The translations under genes were made by a program, and so were the position numbers. This document shows positions 22,304-33,674 of a DNA stretch of 64,000 bases, piece after piece. Below the pieces are notes generated by a model. That model ran no database searches. It saw only the letters and a list, made by a program, of their open reading frames with translations, and had not been told where the DNA came from. Source of the stretch: Paratinospora sagittata (Eukaryota > Streptophyta > Magnoliopsida > Ranunculales > Menispermaceae); contig CM069608.1 in NCBI GenBank assembly GCA_035771175.1, positions 28,458,019 to 28,522,018 of the forward strand, written 5' to 3'. Every line of letters begins with the position of its first letter. Position 1 is the first letter of the stretch.

Positions 22304-23674
22304 ATGGCCTCAAGGGAAGGACCAACTTCCACTAGCAGGGAACCAATTCCCACTAGACTCAAGGAATTGTCCAAAAGAGAGGTTATGACTATGAGGAGCA
22401 TCGACAATAGCGATCTCCGCCTCCGCCCAATCCTTCATGACAAACTCGCAACATTGGATTGGTTAAATATAACCAAAGTCGAGGGACAAGTCTCTTACAA
22501 CTTGGTCAGATCCTTCTACGAAGCCATGAATTACGTAGGATTTCCAAAAGAGGGAAACAACCCTGTATTGGAGACAACAGTTATGGGGATAAAAATTTCT
22601 ATCAACGTCGAACTTATTGCTCGACTTTTAGAGATTCCGATTGAGGAGAGGATTATCGATCCACATGAACCCCAGACAGTTGCAGAGATCGCAGAATCTA
22701 ATGAACAATTGTTTAATTCCCTCGCCAAAGAGCCATATTCTCAATCAACATACACCAACCTCCCAAACAATCATCTTAAGCCATCTCTTGCCGGCCTTGG
22801 AAAGATTGTATACGACAACATCTTGCCAGAAAGGGGGACTAGAGGCACTATGTCAAGGGCCCAACTCCTTGTGTTGTATTGCATAGAGAAGAAAATAAAG
22901 GTCTCCCTACCACACATCTTCATCCAACAAATGTTGAGGGTGATACAAAACCCTTTAAGAAAAGAATTCCTCGGCTATGGAGTCTTGATTATGAGGATAC
23001 TATACAAGGCAAACGTCGCCACTTTCGATGGAACGTCAAAGCTAATCACTGAACCAGTTACAACATCCTCTATCTTCAAGACATATGGCACAAGTGGAGG
23101 GGTAATTGACGAAGATGTATTCGGCACGACGATACAAAATGCTAAAAGAAGGAGAGACCAGCATGGGCGTTGCCTTCGCAAAAGTCGACGCAAGATGCCC
23201 GTCCAAAAAGGCCAAAATAATAATTCAAATCCAAATCCTACATCAGACCCAGCCCCGAATAGTGATCCAACCGATCGACCACTCACTGACGAAGAGTTAT
23301 ATGCCACACTAAATCCACCTACACAAAGTCATGATAGACAAGGTACGCAAGCAAATCCACCAACATAGAACGTGCCCATTCCAGGCACCACTTCGTACCA
23401 AGGATTTCCAACTCCTACGGTACAGTATCTGCCAGTTCCACAAGTTGCTGTGAACCAACAACAACAATATTGGGCGTCACCAAATCTTGGAGGACAAAAC
23501 ATCCAGATAAGCCCATTGTTTCAAACTTTTTCACCACAAACAAATCCAAATCTCCATGGGGTTCCAGTTAGGGGATCCCCGCACAATCAAAACAACTACT
23601 TTCCACCTATGACCCAATACTTTCCCCCAATGTCTATGGCTTACCCTTCTCCTACGAGACAAACGACCCATTAA
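22304..23674 (+). pseudogene. Element B extra ORF, 'putative plant transposon protein' class (inverted copy)
   Basis: Starts MASREGPTSTSREP and runs 355 codons to TAG 23366-23368, where element E has a tryptophan codon; it then continues in frame to TAA 23672-23674. The core (about residues 45-270) has DWLNITKVEGQVSYNLVRSF, ISINVELIARLLEIP, LKPSLAGLGKIVYDNILPE and SRAQLLVLYCIEKKIKVSLP, the pattern I know from plant 'putative plant transposon protein' (Transposase_32-like) domains. Its role in retroelements is unknown to me. The tail is Pro/Gln-rich, then Arg/Ser-rich. In the family it is upstream of gag in sense; here it is antisense because of the inversion. Confidence 0.75.
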
Positions 23675-24597
23675 CCACCAATGGGACAACCGACTAACCT
23701 ACTTGAACGGTTAGATGAAATGGCATCCAATATTACTACACTGAGAGAGAGCCACAATAATATATTAACCGTTGCAAAACTCCGACGCAGAGCGTGCACA
23801 CTCTCAACCTTCCGTTAGTAGTTGTTCTGTACGTAGCAGTAGATCTCGAAGGAGCGGTAGTAGATAAGAAAGTCACAATTAATTACTGGCATTGTAAACT
23901 TTTCTTTGATATATATAAATGAAATTGTTTTTTTTAAAGACTATCTTTGGTGGGCCGACTTACAACCATTTTTTTCTTTTGTATCACTAACTTTGGAGTG
24001 GTATGGGACACAACAAAATTGGAGGATACTAAATAAAATGTGGAAGTAAGAAAACCCATGACCTTGTGTGAAAAGAAACATTTGGAGAAAGTTGTATTAC
24101 TAATATTATCACTAAGTTTACACGGTATGGGATGAGTAACTTTGGACGATACTATTAGTGAACTTCTATTCAGCCAATATTTTTAGAGACCGTGTTCATA
24201 CAACTTAACTTGGTTGACACCCTTATTACTAAATTCATGTGGTATGGAAGACATGAACTTGGATAATAATCGAAAAGACTAAGAGTAAGCGTCTGAATGC
24301 ATAAGATTGCGATAGAACGTTAGCTCAGGCTATTTATCGAGGCAAATCTTAGAATTCTTATGACTCGTATGGATTTTCAATGAAATATATGTATGTTCAC
24401 AAAAACCAGAACCAAATCATTTTAAATACTTGCAAAGTTTTCTACTTATTATATAAACATTCTAACCTTGTTTGTTTTTACACCATGGCCACACATACGA
24501 GATATATAAGATTCTTTAATTCCTCAACAACAAATTTACACTCTACTTAGAAAAATAAGTGATTTTAATATTACAGTACTCTTGAAATTGTTGCTGA
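23373..24597 (+). repeat. Right arm of the 1225-bp inverted repeat in element B
   Basis: Mirror of 20407-21631, with a 1741-bp spacer between the arms. The outer end breaks at TTGCTGAAC into an LTR 5' tip (24598). Confidence 0.93.
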
Positions 24598-24714
24598 ACG
24601 TTCGGGCGTTGCCCAAATAGTAAATTTTTTTTTGTGAAATACAGGGTATTACACTAACGTTCAGGCGTTGCCCAAATAGTAATTTTGTTTTTTGTGAAAT
24701 ACAGGGTATTACAC
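24598..24714 (-). repeat. Two tandem copies of the LTR 5' tip, in place of a 5' LTR
   Basis: CGGGCGTTGCCCAAATAGTA...GGGTATTACAC at 24598-24655 and again at 24657-24714, each about 57 bp and matching the LTR start at 15318-15374. The second ends in CA against the cttgg duplication. Confidence 0.92.
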
Positions 24715-24719
24715 TTGGT
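24715..24719. repeat. Target-site duplication of element B (cttgg), right copy
   Basis: Partner of 13739-13743. Confidence 0.93.
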
Positions 24720-27146
24720 CCAAGATAACATCCAACACTAATTGCAGAGCATTTGTGCTAGATGTATTTTGAGATGACTCAGCAACCTTGCTCTTTAAAT
24801 TATTAATATCCTCAGAAATCTTCTTCAGAATTTCTACACTTGAATCACTTTGAGCAGGTCTTGGTGGTCTTACTCCTTGTTGGCTTGATGGGGCTTGACT
24901 TTGGGCATGAGATGGCAGCGAACTGGTTTGGATTTAAACTAATTGTGGTCTTGTTTGAACAGAAACAACAAAATCCTTCATGAATGCCTTGATTTGTTGC
25001 AAACATTCTTAAATATCTTTCATCAGATCATCAGTATGTGAGGAAGTGGAACTCGATGAAGGTAGAGATTGCATAACACTCAACTAACTATCCATTTGTT
25101 GTGTCACTTTTCCTAACATTTATGTTGCTTGGATCAAGTGAATGGTGTATTCTTTAATGTCCTTAATCTCTTCAATTTCCTGAACCTTCAAAGAATTCCT
25201 AATTTATGTTAAAATCTCATTCTTCCGTTGCAATTGATTTTGTTCCAACTTGTTCATCTGCTGAGACATAACAAAAATATGATATTATCTGACTTTCCTT
25301 AGAAAATATTCCTCTTTGAAGAAATGATCTGCAGGCATGCTGGAAGAAGGATAGGATGGTGAATGGTGATCAGATTGATCATGTGACGATGAACTCACTT
25401 CCAGAGTATCTTCTGCACCATATTCCTTTTCTTGAAGATCAGTAGCAGCCTCATGATATTCTTCACTCTGAACTTCTTTGTCAACATCCATTCTTGTCTC
25501 AACTCCACTGTAGGGTATGATAGCAAGTTCATAACCCTTTTCCTCATGAGATATCTAGTCATCAATATGAGATTCTTCTTCTTCTTGAATCTCCTTATAA
25601 AAAAATCTTTTTTCTCTGGGAACATGGGGTTCCTCTAATAAAGAAACATCCACAAGAGATGGTGGATAAAAAAAATGCCTCTCTAAGTCATTACTGACTT
25701 TCTCCTGAACAGCTTCATCAATGATGTCCTCCATGATTGCATCAATAGCCTTTTTTGCAATTAACTGTTCTTCAACAGTAGTTTGTCCAATTTGGCTAAC
25801 TTCCTCCATGACATCATCTTCAGCTTTATCAAACTGCTCAGCTTGAATGTCTTGAACAGTTTGAGCAGCCTGCTTTATATGAGCCTCTTCCATGATCTGT
25901 TCATCATGTACCTCAGTCTGAATATCAGTTGTTTGAGCTTCAACCATACATACTTCTTCAACAGCTGGTTCAACATGTTCAACTTCCACAGCTTGAGTTG
26001 CAACATGTTCAGTTTCAACAACAAGATCAACTTGTTTTTCCAAAGCTTGATCAGCCTAATCAATTCAAGCTTGAACAATTTCTCTTCTACTTCAGGAACA
26101 ACTTCTTCTCTTGTTTCAGTCTGAACATCCCTCTTTCCATTAGGTTCACATTATTGTGGAACTTCTGCCATTGGAAACCATTTTTCCAATGCAAGGACAT
26201 ACACATTTCTCATCAACTTCACAGTGGTTTGACCAATGCAGTGATATCTGCTAGTTTCCTTAGCATCTTCATCACTGAAGTTAACTTCATTCTTCTCAAA
26301 TAGTGGGAAAAGGTACATTCCAAATGGAAGACCTTCTCCTCTACTTACCATAGTATCCATGACGTGTAAGAGAATGTGGGCGAGATTAATTTTCTTCTTC
26401 TCCAGAATGCACCATACTAGGAATAAGTCAAGTTCATTTGTATTGCCCCTAATGCCTGACTTGGGCTGAATGAGATGGGTAATGATGTTGTGAATTATTC
26501 TGGGAATAAGTTCAAAGGATCGATTAGCGAGTTTCTTATCAACACTCACATGGTCCTTCTTTATGGATATTAAATTCAGGGCAGAAAGGCTATCATAGCT
26601 TGGGTAATGGAATTTTCCTTTGATAAAAGAAAGAATATGAGCATTCTCATCACTGAGCAGAGAGAAGGTATCTGAAAAAAATTTAGGAGAAATCTCTATA
26701 GATTTTCCTTTGACTTTGGATTGTCTTACAAGTCCAGATTTGGGTTTCTCTTCAAGATTTTGATAGAATTGGCTGACAAGAGTGGGATACCATTTAGAAT
26801 GGTAGGTAAGCAGTTTGGTCCAGCCTTGGAACTCAAACAAGGATAAAATATCTAGGTGTCAACTGGTAAATAACTCAAAATCAACAAAACAACCGTCAAT
26901 CACAACACGGTTAGCAAGCTTTTCAGCTTTATCTCCCTTTTTGGATTTTTGGGTTGAAGAAGATGGGTGTGGAACTTCAGTTGAGGTCTCAACTGGAGTT
27001 GTGGGTATAGAGGCGATGGATGCCTCAGCTGGTTTAGCTTGGGTTGGTTCAGTTCTTTGTCTCACTCTCCTAGGTGGAGGTCGTGAGGGTGATGAAACTC
27101 TCTTTCTGGCTGAGAAAGTGTGAAACTTCTTTGTCTTGGGAGCCAT
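24720..27146 (-). pseudogene. Element C extra ORF, N-terminal and middle part
   Basis: Begins at ATG 27146 (MAPKTKKFHTFSARKR), Pro/Thr-rich, with a stop at 26859-26861 that F lacks. The next piece (26151-26840) carries the plant-transposon-protein-like domain: WTKLLTYHSKWYPTLVSQFY, VKGKSIEISPKFFSDTF, then ELDLFLVWCILEKKKINLAH. After TAA 26151-26153 and a frameshift comes a strongly acidic region (25555-26043, VEHVEPAVEEVCMVEAQT), then a Ser/His-rich piece and a helical stretch to the element B break. Together with 12822-13743 the original protein would be about 1100 residues. Function unknown. Confidence 0.7.
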
Positions 27147-27898
27147 TGAAAAAACCAGAATAACAATGGTAGAAAACTAAAAAGTCTAGGTGAAAACTTG
27201 TGAAATGGGGATCAAAAGATTCAGAATCAAGTAAAGATCAAGTTCTTACCTAAAGATTTCAAGAGCTGACACGAAGAAATCGGTTGATAGTAGGAGTAGC
27301 AGTGGTTCTGAACGGGTTCCACGTAAGTTTTAGAATGAGCGTCCTAGGGCATCAAGATGTGAAAGTGAAGACTAAGTCACCCTCAATTGGATTTATACTT
27401 TACCTATATCGATAAGCATGCACCTGACACACTCATGTGCCACTACCTAGTAACTATTAGCGTCCTAGTTTATTTATCACATACACTGATCAGCGTCCTC
27501 CCTGCGACTAGCATCCTTGAACAACTAAACCTTTGGGCGTATTAGCGTCCTCATATGTTGTTAGCGTCTTGCTAGTGTAGTGAGCGTCCCGCTCAGATGC
27601 AATAGTAGCATCCTTCTTATGCAATGAGCCTCCTGCTCAAATGCAGTGGTAGCGTCCTGAAACACTATCAGTGTCCTCATGGACACTTATGCAATAATTT
27701 TAATCAGATGCAATTAATCATTCTTAAAGATCTCATGGACGAATAGTCAATATCAATAATTAAATTCCATAGATCAATCATCAATAAATTAATCATGTGA
27801 ACAAGGTATTCAATCATTTTAAGCAATACATGATTAAAAATAATCATAGCAGTGATAGAGTAACTTTTATATCTTTGCACAAATTCTTGGTTTTTACC
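27147..27898 (-). promoter_or_regulatory. Spacer upstream of the element C extra ORF, rich in AGCGTCCT words
   Basis: About 750 non-coding bases between gag and the extra ORF. At 27335-27680 the word AGCGTCCT or a one-base variant occurs around a dozen times on the plus strand, the same word that forms the LTR array of this family. An internal promoter for the extra ORF is possible but not shown. Element F has the same at 50995-51240. Confidence 0.5.
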
Positions 27899-29034
27899 TC
27901 AAGGTACTGCAAAGTGCTCGATTTGTGCATTGTGCCTTTTGTTGAAGCAACTAAGATATTTCATGATGTTCATTCTCCATGTTGACTTCTTTCTTGACAT
28001 TTCATCAAAGGATCTTTCATTTTGTACAAGTGTTCTTGCTGTGCTTGTTGAAGATTGATGACTTATCATTCTTGGATCTTCTTCATCTGCAATCTCACTT
28101 CTGTTTTTGCTTAGCACATTTCCAAGCATGTCTTCTCTCTCAAATGTTGTTTCTAATCCACTCAAAATATAATCAATTTCTTGAAAACTGATTTCAAATG
28201 CACTCGAGAACTCTTTTAGAAATATTACTTTGTATTTTCATTTTTCAGGAAAACCATTAAGAAAGTATTGTGCAAAAATAGAGTGAGAAATTAGTTTCCC
28301 AAACCTTTCAAATTCATGAAATAATCGTTGAAATCTTTGTATACCATCATGAGCTGACTTAGACTCTAGAAATCTGAAGTTTGTGAGTGATTCCTCTAAG
28401 GCTTAACCTGATTTCTAGTTTTCACATTTCCTTCCATGGATTTCAATAAATCACAAAACTCTTTCAAAGTCATTTCCCATGGATCAAGTGTTTCAGCAAT
28501 GGTGATTAGCTTATCATTCCATTTCTTTGGAAGCTTATCATTAAAACACACTAAGGCTATTCCTATAGGTATCTCCTGATTATGTTTTTTCATTCCATCA
28601 AGGATGGACTAGTACCTACAGCAGGCCGTATCTAGAGATTCATTCTCAGATACTTCAAAGTTATCAAATAACCTTTCATATTCTTAAGCTTTTCATCTCG
28701 ATTCGCTATCTTTTCACCATAAATTGATTTGAGAGTTTTCTGAATCTCTTTAGCACTTCCAAGATGAACTACCCTTTCTACTTCTTCCTCGGGTAAACAA
28801 CAATATAACGCATAAACAACTTGAGAGTTGTATTTATCATTGAGTCTCTTCTTATCTGTCCATAGCTCAATAGGCTTGTTGGGCATGGTATAGCCACATG
28901 CAACCATTTCCCATAAATTGATGTCTTTAGATCGAAGAAAGGACTTCATTCTATTCATCTAATCATCAATTGAATACGGGTGATCTGTTTAGGATTGACC
29001 TACTTTCATGATAGAACTTCTATATATTGTCATT
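27899..29034 (-). pseudogene. gag: Element C gag, copia-like
   Basis: Broken into three frames. The first has MKSFLRSKDINLWEMVACGY, PNKPIELWTDKK, VVYALYCCLPEEEVERV and SAKEIQKTLKSIYGE (28632-28958). The second (28396-28593) has KLPKKWNDKLITIAETLDPW and MTLKEFCDLLKSMEG. The third is 27899-28165. This is the gag type (UBN2-like) that precedes pol in Ty1/copia elements. Here no pol follows. Element F has a better preserved copy. Confidence 0.75.
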
Positions 29035-29075
29035 GATATCAAAGAAATTGTTAGATTTCTTTAATGAGCAACGCC

Positions 29076-29087
29076 ATTCTAATACCA
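29076..29087 (-). other. Element C primer-binding site, decayed
   Basis: The minus strand reads TGGTATTAGAAT, two bases before the LTR edge. F keeps TGGTACCAGAGC at the same place, so both derive from a tRNA-Met site. Confidence 0.7.
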
Positions 29088-29314
29088 ATTGTTGGCCCAG
29101 GTATGTCCAAGAGGGGGGTAAATTGGATACTTAGACAAATAAAATTAATACAATGGAAACTAAATAAGTGCGAAAAAGTAAATCAATTTACACAATCGAT
29201 TTAGAGTGGTTCGGTTACTTGCCTACCTCTACTACCTAACCTCCTAAGTTAGGATTTGAAACCTCTTTACTAAGGGATTCTCTTACGGGTGAGAATCAAA
29301 ACATTACACCTTTT

Positions 29315-29497
29315 CTCAACTTCTAGTGTGAGAACAACCGTTACAATGTTCAACTTACAGGCTTGAGACCAACCAAAACCTCTCGACTTATAGGCTAGAG
29401 AACTACCTATACCTCTCAACTTATAGGCTAGAGAACTACCTATCTCAACTTCTGGGTGTGAGACTAACCTCATGCCTTCTCAACTTACAGGCTTGAG
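29315..29497. repeat. Array of six 18-20-nt mini-hairpins in element C R/U5
   Basis: Units such as CTCAACTTACAGGCTTGAG at 29315, 29349, 29382, 29414, 29444 and 29479, with complementary ends (CTCAA/TTGAG, CTC/GAG). The LTR of F keeps the same array at about 52862-52995. Confidence 0.8.
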
Positions 29498-30171
29498 AAC
29501 AACCACTTGTTTGAAAAATGAAGTTGGGTACTCAAGAGTTTATATAACTACTGTTACAACTCGATACAATATACAAGATATGAAATGAAGTACAACTGTA
29601 TCATATGAACTATCTCTCAAATCTCTCTTTCTGCAAGAATGATATATGATTAAAATAGTGCTGAAAATTTGAGTGAAAAAAAAAGTTCGGTAACCTTCAA
29701 AAGGATTTTCAAAGAAAGATAGAGATTAAACTCAATATGAAAAGCTTTTGAATAAACAAAGTTTCAAAGAAGACACTTTGAAAAACTAAAACAGTTTAAG
29801 CTCTAAAATCAAATTGAAAATTCGACTAACTTTCAAAATTATTTGCTTGATGAATTTTCGGTGGTGTGGATTTTCTAAGTACTGGTATTTATTGACTTAG
29901 TAGAAATGAAGATGTTGGTCATTTGAATTTGAATTTGAATTTCAAAAAGAAAGTTTACTCACAACAGCTAGAATATTTCATGAAGATGGTAAGACGATCT
30001 TCACGAACATTCTGATTCTTTTTAGATTACACGAATAAGGAAGGTTTCAGGAATCGTGATTTCGTACTTCAAACGAAATCTCTGACAAATCTGAAAAGGT
30101 TTTTGTGCATAAAAACTTCTGAAAAAGCGAATTGAAACAGTGCACAGACACAACTTTATGACAATGTTGGA

Positions 30172-30676
30172 TTACCGTCCTAATTGGTCAATCAACGTCC
30201 TTACGCATAATCTCAACTTTGTCGTTTTGTTCCTTGAGGGCGCTCATGGACCATAAGTGTCATGTGATCTAAGAAGTGGGGGCGCTACAAGAATGTAAGC
30301 GTCCTGACTTACTTAACGTTAAAAACTACTTAAGCTATGAGGGCGCTATTGAAAGGTAAGCGTCCTAACATACTTTTAAAAACACTTAGAAATATAGGGG
30401 CGCTACTTACAACGTAAGCATCCTATCTTTAAAGTACGAAAAACATAAGGGCATTACTGAAACGTAAGCATCCTGATGCTTAAGACGATCAACGAGCTGA
30501 TGTAGAATCAGCGTCCTGATAAGTTCAATGGTTGACACAATGAGGGCGCTACTGATAAAGTAAGCGTCCTGATGGATATTAACGTTTTTAACCTTGAACT
30601 TCATCAGCGTTCTAATGTATCATTAGCATCCTAAAATGCAAGTGCATGAGGGCGTTGCTGAGACATTAGCGTCCTG
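30172..30676. repeat. Array of seven AGGGCGCT...AGCGTCCT hairpin units in element C U3
   Basis: Units of about 28 bp begin near 30236, 30279, 30339, 30396, 30448, 30542 and 30648. AGGGCGCT and AGCGTCCT can pair over 8 bases with one G-U. Single AGCGTCCT words occur between units. The same array is found at 11572-12070 and 53684-54145. Confidence 0.85.
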
Positions 30677-31045
30677 TTCGAATATTTAAAGATTGATTTT
30701 AAAAGAGATTTTTGTTTTTCAAAAACTTAGTCAAATCAGTTAAAGATTTGATCAAATCAAACATTAAAGGATTAAGAATTTAAATCATTTGAAAAACTTT
30801 TCAAACATATCGATCAAAACTTGCAATTAAGTAGATCTTGCCTAGAATAATTTGATAGATAGATTTACATTCTAAGTACTGAAAACTTGAAGCTTTGATC
30901 ATTGACATTCAATGGACTTGTAAGCTTTTCTCTTTAATCTTGATTCTTGATAGTTCCCAAACATTTAACAAAATCATTAGATACACAAACATGAGTAGTT
31001 TGGAATTATCAAAACATTCTCATTATGGGGTTCCTTAAGATAACA

Positions 31046-33666
31046 TTCACATACAATTGAGATCAATCCGAATAATTTCTACACCCATCCAAAATATTCT
31101 TAAGGCAATGAACAATAGAAATAGGCTTCCCAGCCATATTTCACTAGTTTCCAAGTCCAACTTGTACACTGGAACCATTCAACCAATTTCTAAAAATAGT
31201 AATCGATATCCAAAATCATGATCTTGATATCGAAACGCTCGGAATTGATTCTTTTACGATTCAAAAGTCTCAAACTAGGTTTTTGTCGAACTTTAACATG
31301 GTTCCAAAGGTCTCCAGTGTCCAATTTGGCTTCCGGCAGTTGTACTGGTGCCAATAATACTATTGATCACAAATAAACTACATATTCGGGGGTTTTTACT
31401 ACTATAAGAGTGATTATCAATCATTTGTACATGTTCCCAATCTAAGTGGGTCAAAATTCATCTTTGAAAACACCGTAAAACAACTCCTATAGTAAAATTT
31501 ATACCAGTGGAATTGTTACACGTAGCTTAAATAACAATTTTGCAATGAAAAAATGCGAAAATGGCTTACTGGGACCTCGATTTGGCCGTGAAACACTTTT
31601 CCCCCTTCGTCCGATCGTTCTCTGCTTTCTCTAGTCTATTTTGGTAAAAAAATGGCCGAAAAAATCGATTAAAAATGCGAGCCACCGCCTCACCCAAGTG
31701 GTGGGGCCCAACACTGGTCCAGTTGACTAGTTTGCTCGTTCCTGTGTTTTCTCTTCTTTTTCTTTCCAGCCATTTCACTCATTTAACACACGTCCTATAC
31801 ACATCGAAGACACCTATCCACACATACAAAACACCATACAATGACTCATACTAAGGTCAATACCTTACATTAATTTGGAATGAGGAAAACACTTATTTCT
31901 ATACGCCATTGTTACAAAGGGCGTATATAAAGAAAACATCTATGATATTCTTTTCCTTTCAATAAGTTATATGTATTAGACTTAAAATATATACACACGA
32001 ATCATATCAATTAAATGACAAAATTAACTGCCTCATAATGTGAGATAAGATTAGCGTGTACCTAACGGGCTTTAAGGAGAAAAGGGAGACTATATATTGA
32101 GAATTTATCTCTAAATCTAGTTTTATATTATCTTTGATTACACTTCTTGAATCTATTATGATTGTAGTAATTGTTTTACCAATTGGTAACATGATGATTA
32201 ATTAGTATTTTGTGACAGACATGATAATTAATTATATAGATATGCAAAAAGAAAGATTGATGAACAAATCATTTATTTTGGATTTGAAAGATCAAGCTGA
32301 TTATTACAATTATAATGAGACATGGACAGCTCATCTAAGATAGGACCACCTGTCACATCTATTATTAGGATAATATTTAAGGAAAATGATTAGTTGACAT
32401 GTTTTATAGATTTTGATTCAAAGATCTACATGTTTAAGAGTAAAATTATTATATAATGTTACTTCAATTCTTATGTATTTTCTCAACATCGACCTAAAAG
32501 TTTTATCCAGGCTTATCTACATTAGAATAAATTTTCATAATATTTCTTATATAGCCGTGACATATATAGATGATTTATACATATAATTTTGGGAAATAAG
32601 AAATTGATATAGTCTACATTTGTCAATATCAAGCCTATATAGTCGACATCACGTATATTATCTAGACATATGCATACAAAATTTTACACATAGTAAATTA
32701 ATATTTTGAAAAATAAATATATATTACATGTCATTTATTGATTGATAGCTTAAAAAAATGTTGGAGTATTGATATTAAATAAATATATATATATATATAC
32801 ATGGGATATCCAAAGAAATTATACATAGCTCAAAAACATAATTAAGAAAATCCCTTGTTTGTAGTATAGGTAAGAGAAAAACTTTTGATTAATATTTCTG
32901 CTTATTTTAGTTATACAACTTATATAATTACAAAATTATAAATTGAAATACATTGGAATCTATTTCAACCATTTTGTTGTGATCAACATTAATATTTTAA
33001 TTATGGGTGAATCATAGAAGAATATTATCAATCCTATAGTAACATGAATACGTAATTTAGGTTTAGTTTGTAGTATTTTGAGAAAGGTAAGAATATCATA
33101 GAGAACTAGAAACGTAGTTATACTATTGATAACTTTTTATAATATTATAATATATAACAAGACGCGTGATTAATTAGATTAGTCATATGATTAATCACAA
33201 CTAGTAATGAATGTTTGGATTGGTTGATTGTATTTATAGTGTCCTGTATACTAACCTCGTAAAATAATGTAAGTCGTACATATATCAGTGTGTTGGATTG
33301 GTTGATGGCCATGCCTGTTTTGTTGTTTTCATGCATTATGCGAGTAAATCTTCCCCTTTTTTTGGCACGCTCAAAGGGAATTTTAATAGCATTTAGTCTA
33401 AAAAAGTATAAGTTAAAATTAAATTATTAAGTCTCAAAAAAAGAGATTAAATTATCAAGATAAATAATAATAATATTTTTTGTTATTTATCTAAAATTAG
33501 CTGTGAAATTGATTATATATATATATATATATATCTAAACACATTTATTACAAAAATTAAGTTGCATAATTGTTTGTTATGAAATCTTTAGTTCCAAAAT
33601 CGATTTCATTGCTAACAATATATTTGGTAAAAAATTAAGGGTGTGTAACTGTTAACTATAGAATCT
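31046..33666. other. Intergenic DNA, no gene recognised
   Basis: The left third (to about 31800) has scattered GC-richer blocks (GGTGGGGCCC near 31700) that could be an old LTR fragment, but I found no edges. The rest is very AT-rich, with TA runs near 32786-32800 and 33510-33532. The longest frames are about 70 codons and not convincing. TTGGATTGGTTGAT occurs near 33217 and 33293. Confidence 0.5.
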
Positions 33667-33674
33667 TTAGCTAT

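Larger units (their letters stand above)
13744..24714 (-). mobile_element. Element B: rearranged Ty3/gypsy chromovirus with an internal palindrome
   Basis: Right to left: two tandem 57-bp tips of the LTR 5' end, an inverted copy of the leader-extra ORF-spacer block, the normal-sense spacer, gag, protease, RT, RNase H, integrase with chromodomain, polypurine tract, and a full 3' LTR (1631 bp). There is no complete 5' LTR. A perfect cttgg duplication flanks the whole. The chromodomain after integrase marks it as a chromovirus, Tekay-like in my reading. Compared with element E, the extra ORF is in the wrong orientation because of the inverted block. Confidence 0.9.
10962..31045 (-). mobile_element. 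Element C: non-autonomous LTR element with copia-like gag and a giant extra ORF
   Basis: Reading right to left: 5' LTR (31045-29090), degenerate primer site, gag (29034-27899), non-coding spacer, a large extra ORF (27146 to 12822, split by element B), polypurine tract and a truncated 3' LTR (12434-10962). Without B the interior is about 5.7 kb and leaves no room for protease, RT or integrase, and none is seen. This matches what is called a TR-GAG or LARD-type element, copied in trans by a relative. Element F (50112-54495) is a second, truncated copy with the same order. Confidence 0.8.
29090..31045 (-). repeat. Element C 5' LTR (1956 bp)
   Basis: Edges are TGTTATCTTAAGG (minus-strand start, 31045) and GGGCCAACA (end, 29090). 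A TATA-like TTATATAAACTC lies at about 29538-29549, placing R/U5 at 29090-29515 and U3 upstream. U3 holds the AGGGCGCT/AGCGTCCT hairpin array; R/U5 holds the CTCAACTT/TTGAG mini-hairpin array. Matches 52652-54495 (F) along its length. Confidence 0.9.

Noticed and set aside
25783..26303. Plus-strand Gln/Leu-rich and Phe/Asn-rich frames
   Set aside because: Opposite strand of the acidic, low-complexity part of the element C extra ORF.
29315..29497. CRISPR array
   Set aside because: The repeats are 18-20 bp hairpins with variable sequence inside a plant LTR; no constant repeat-spacer structure.
31566..31778. 70-codon frame as a host gene exon
   Set aside because: No recognised domain, no splice structure, probable old LTR fragment.
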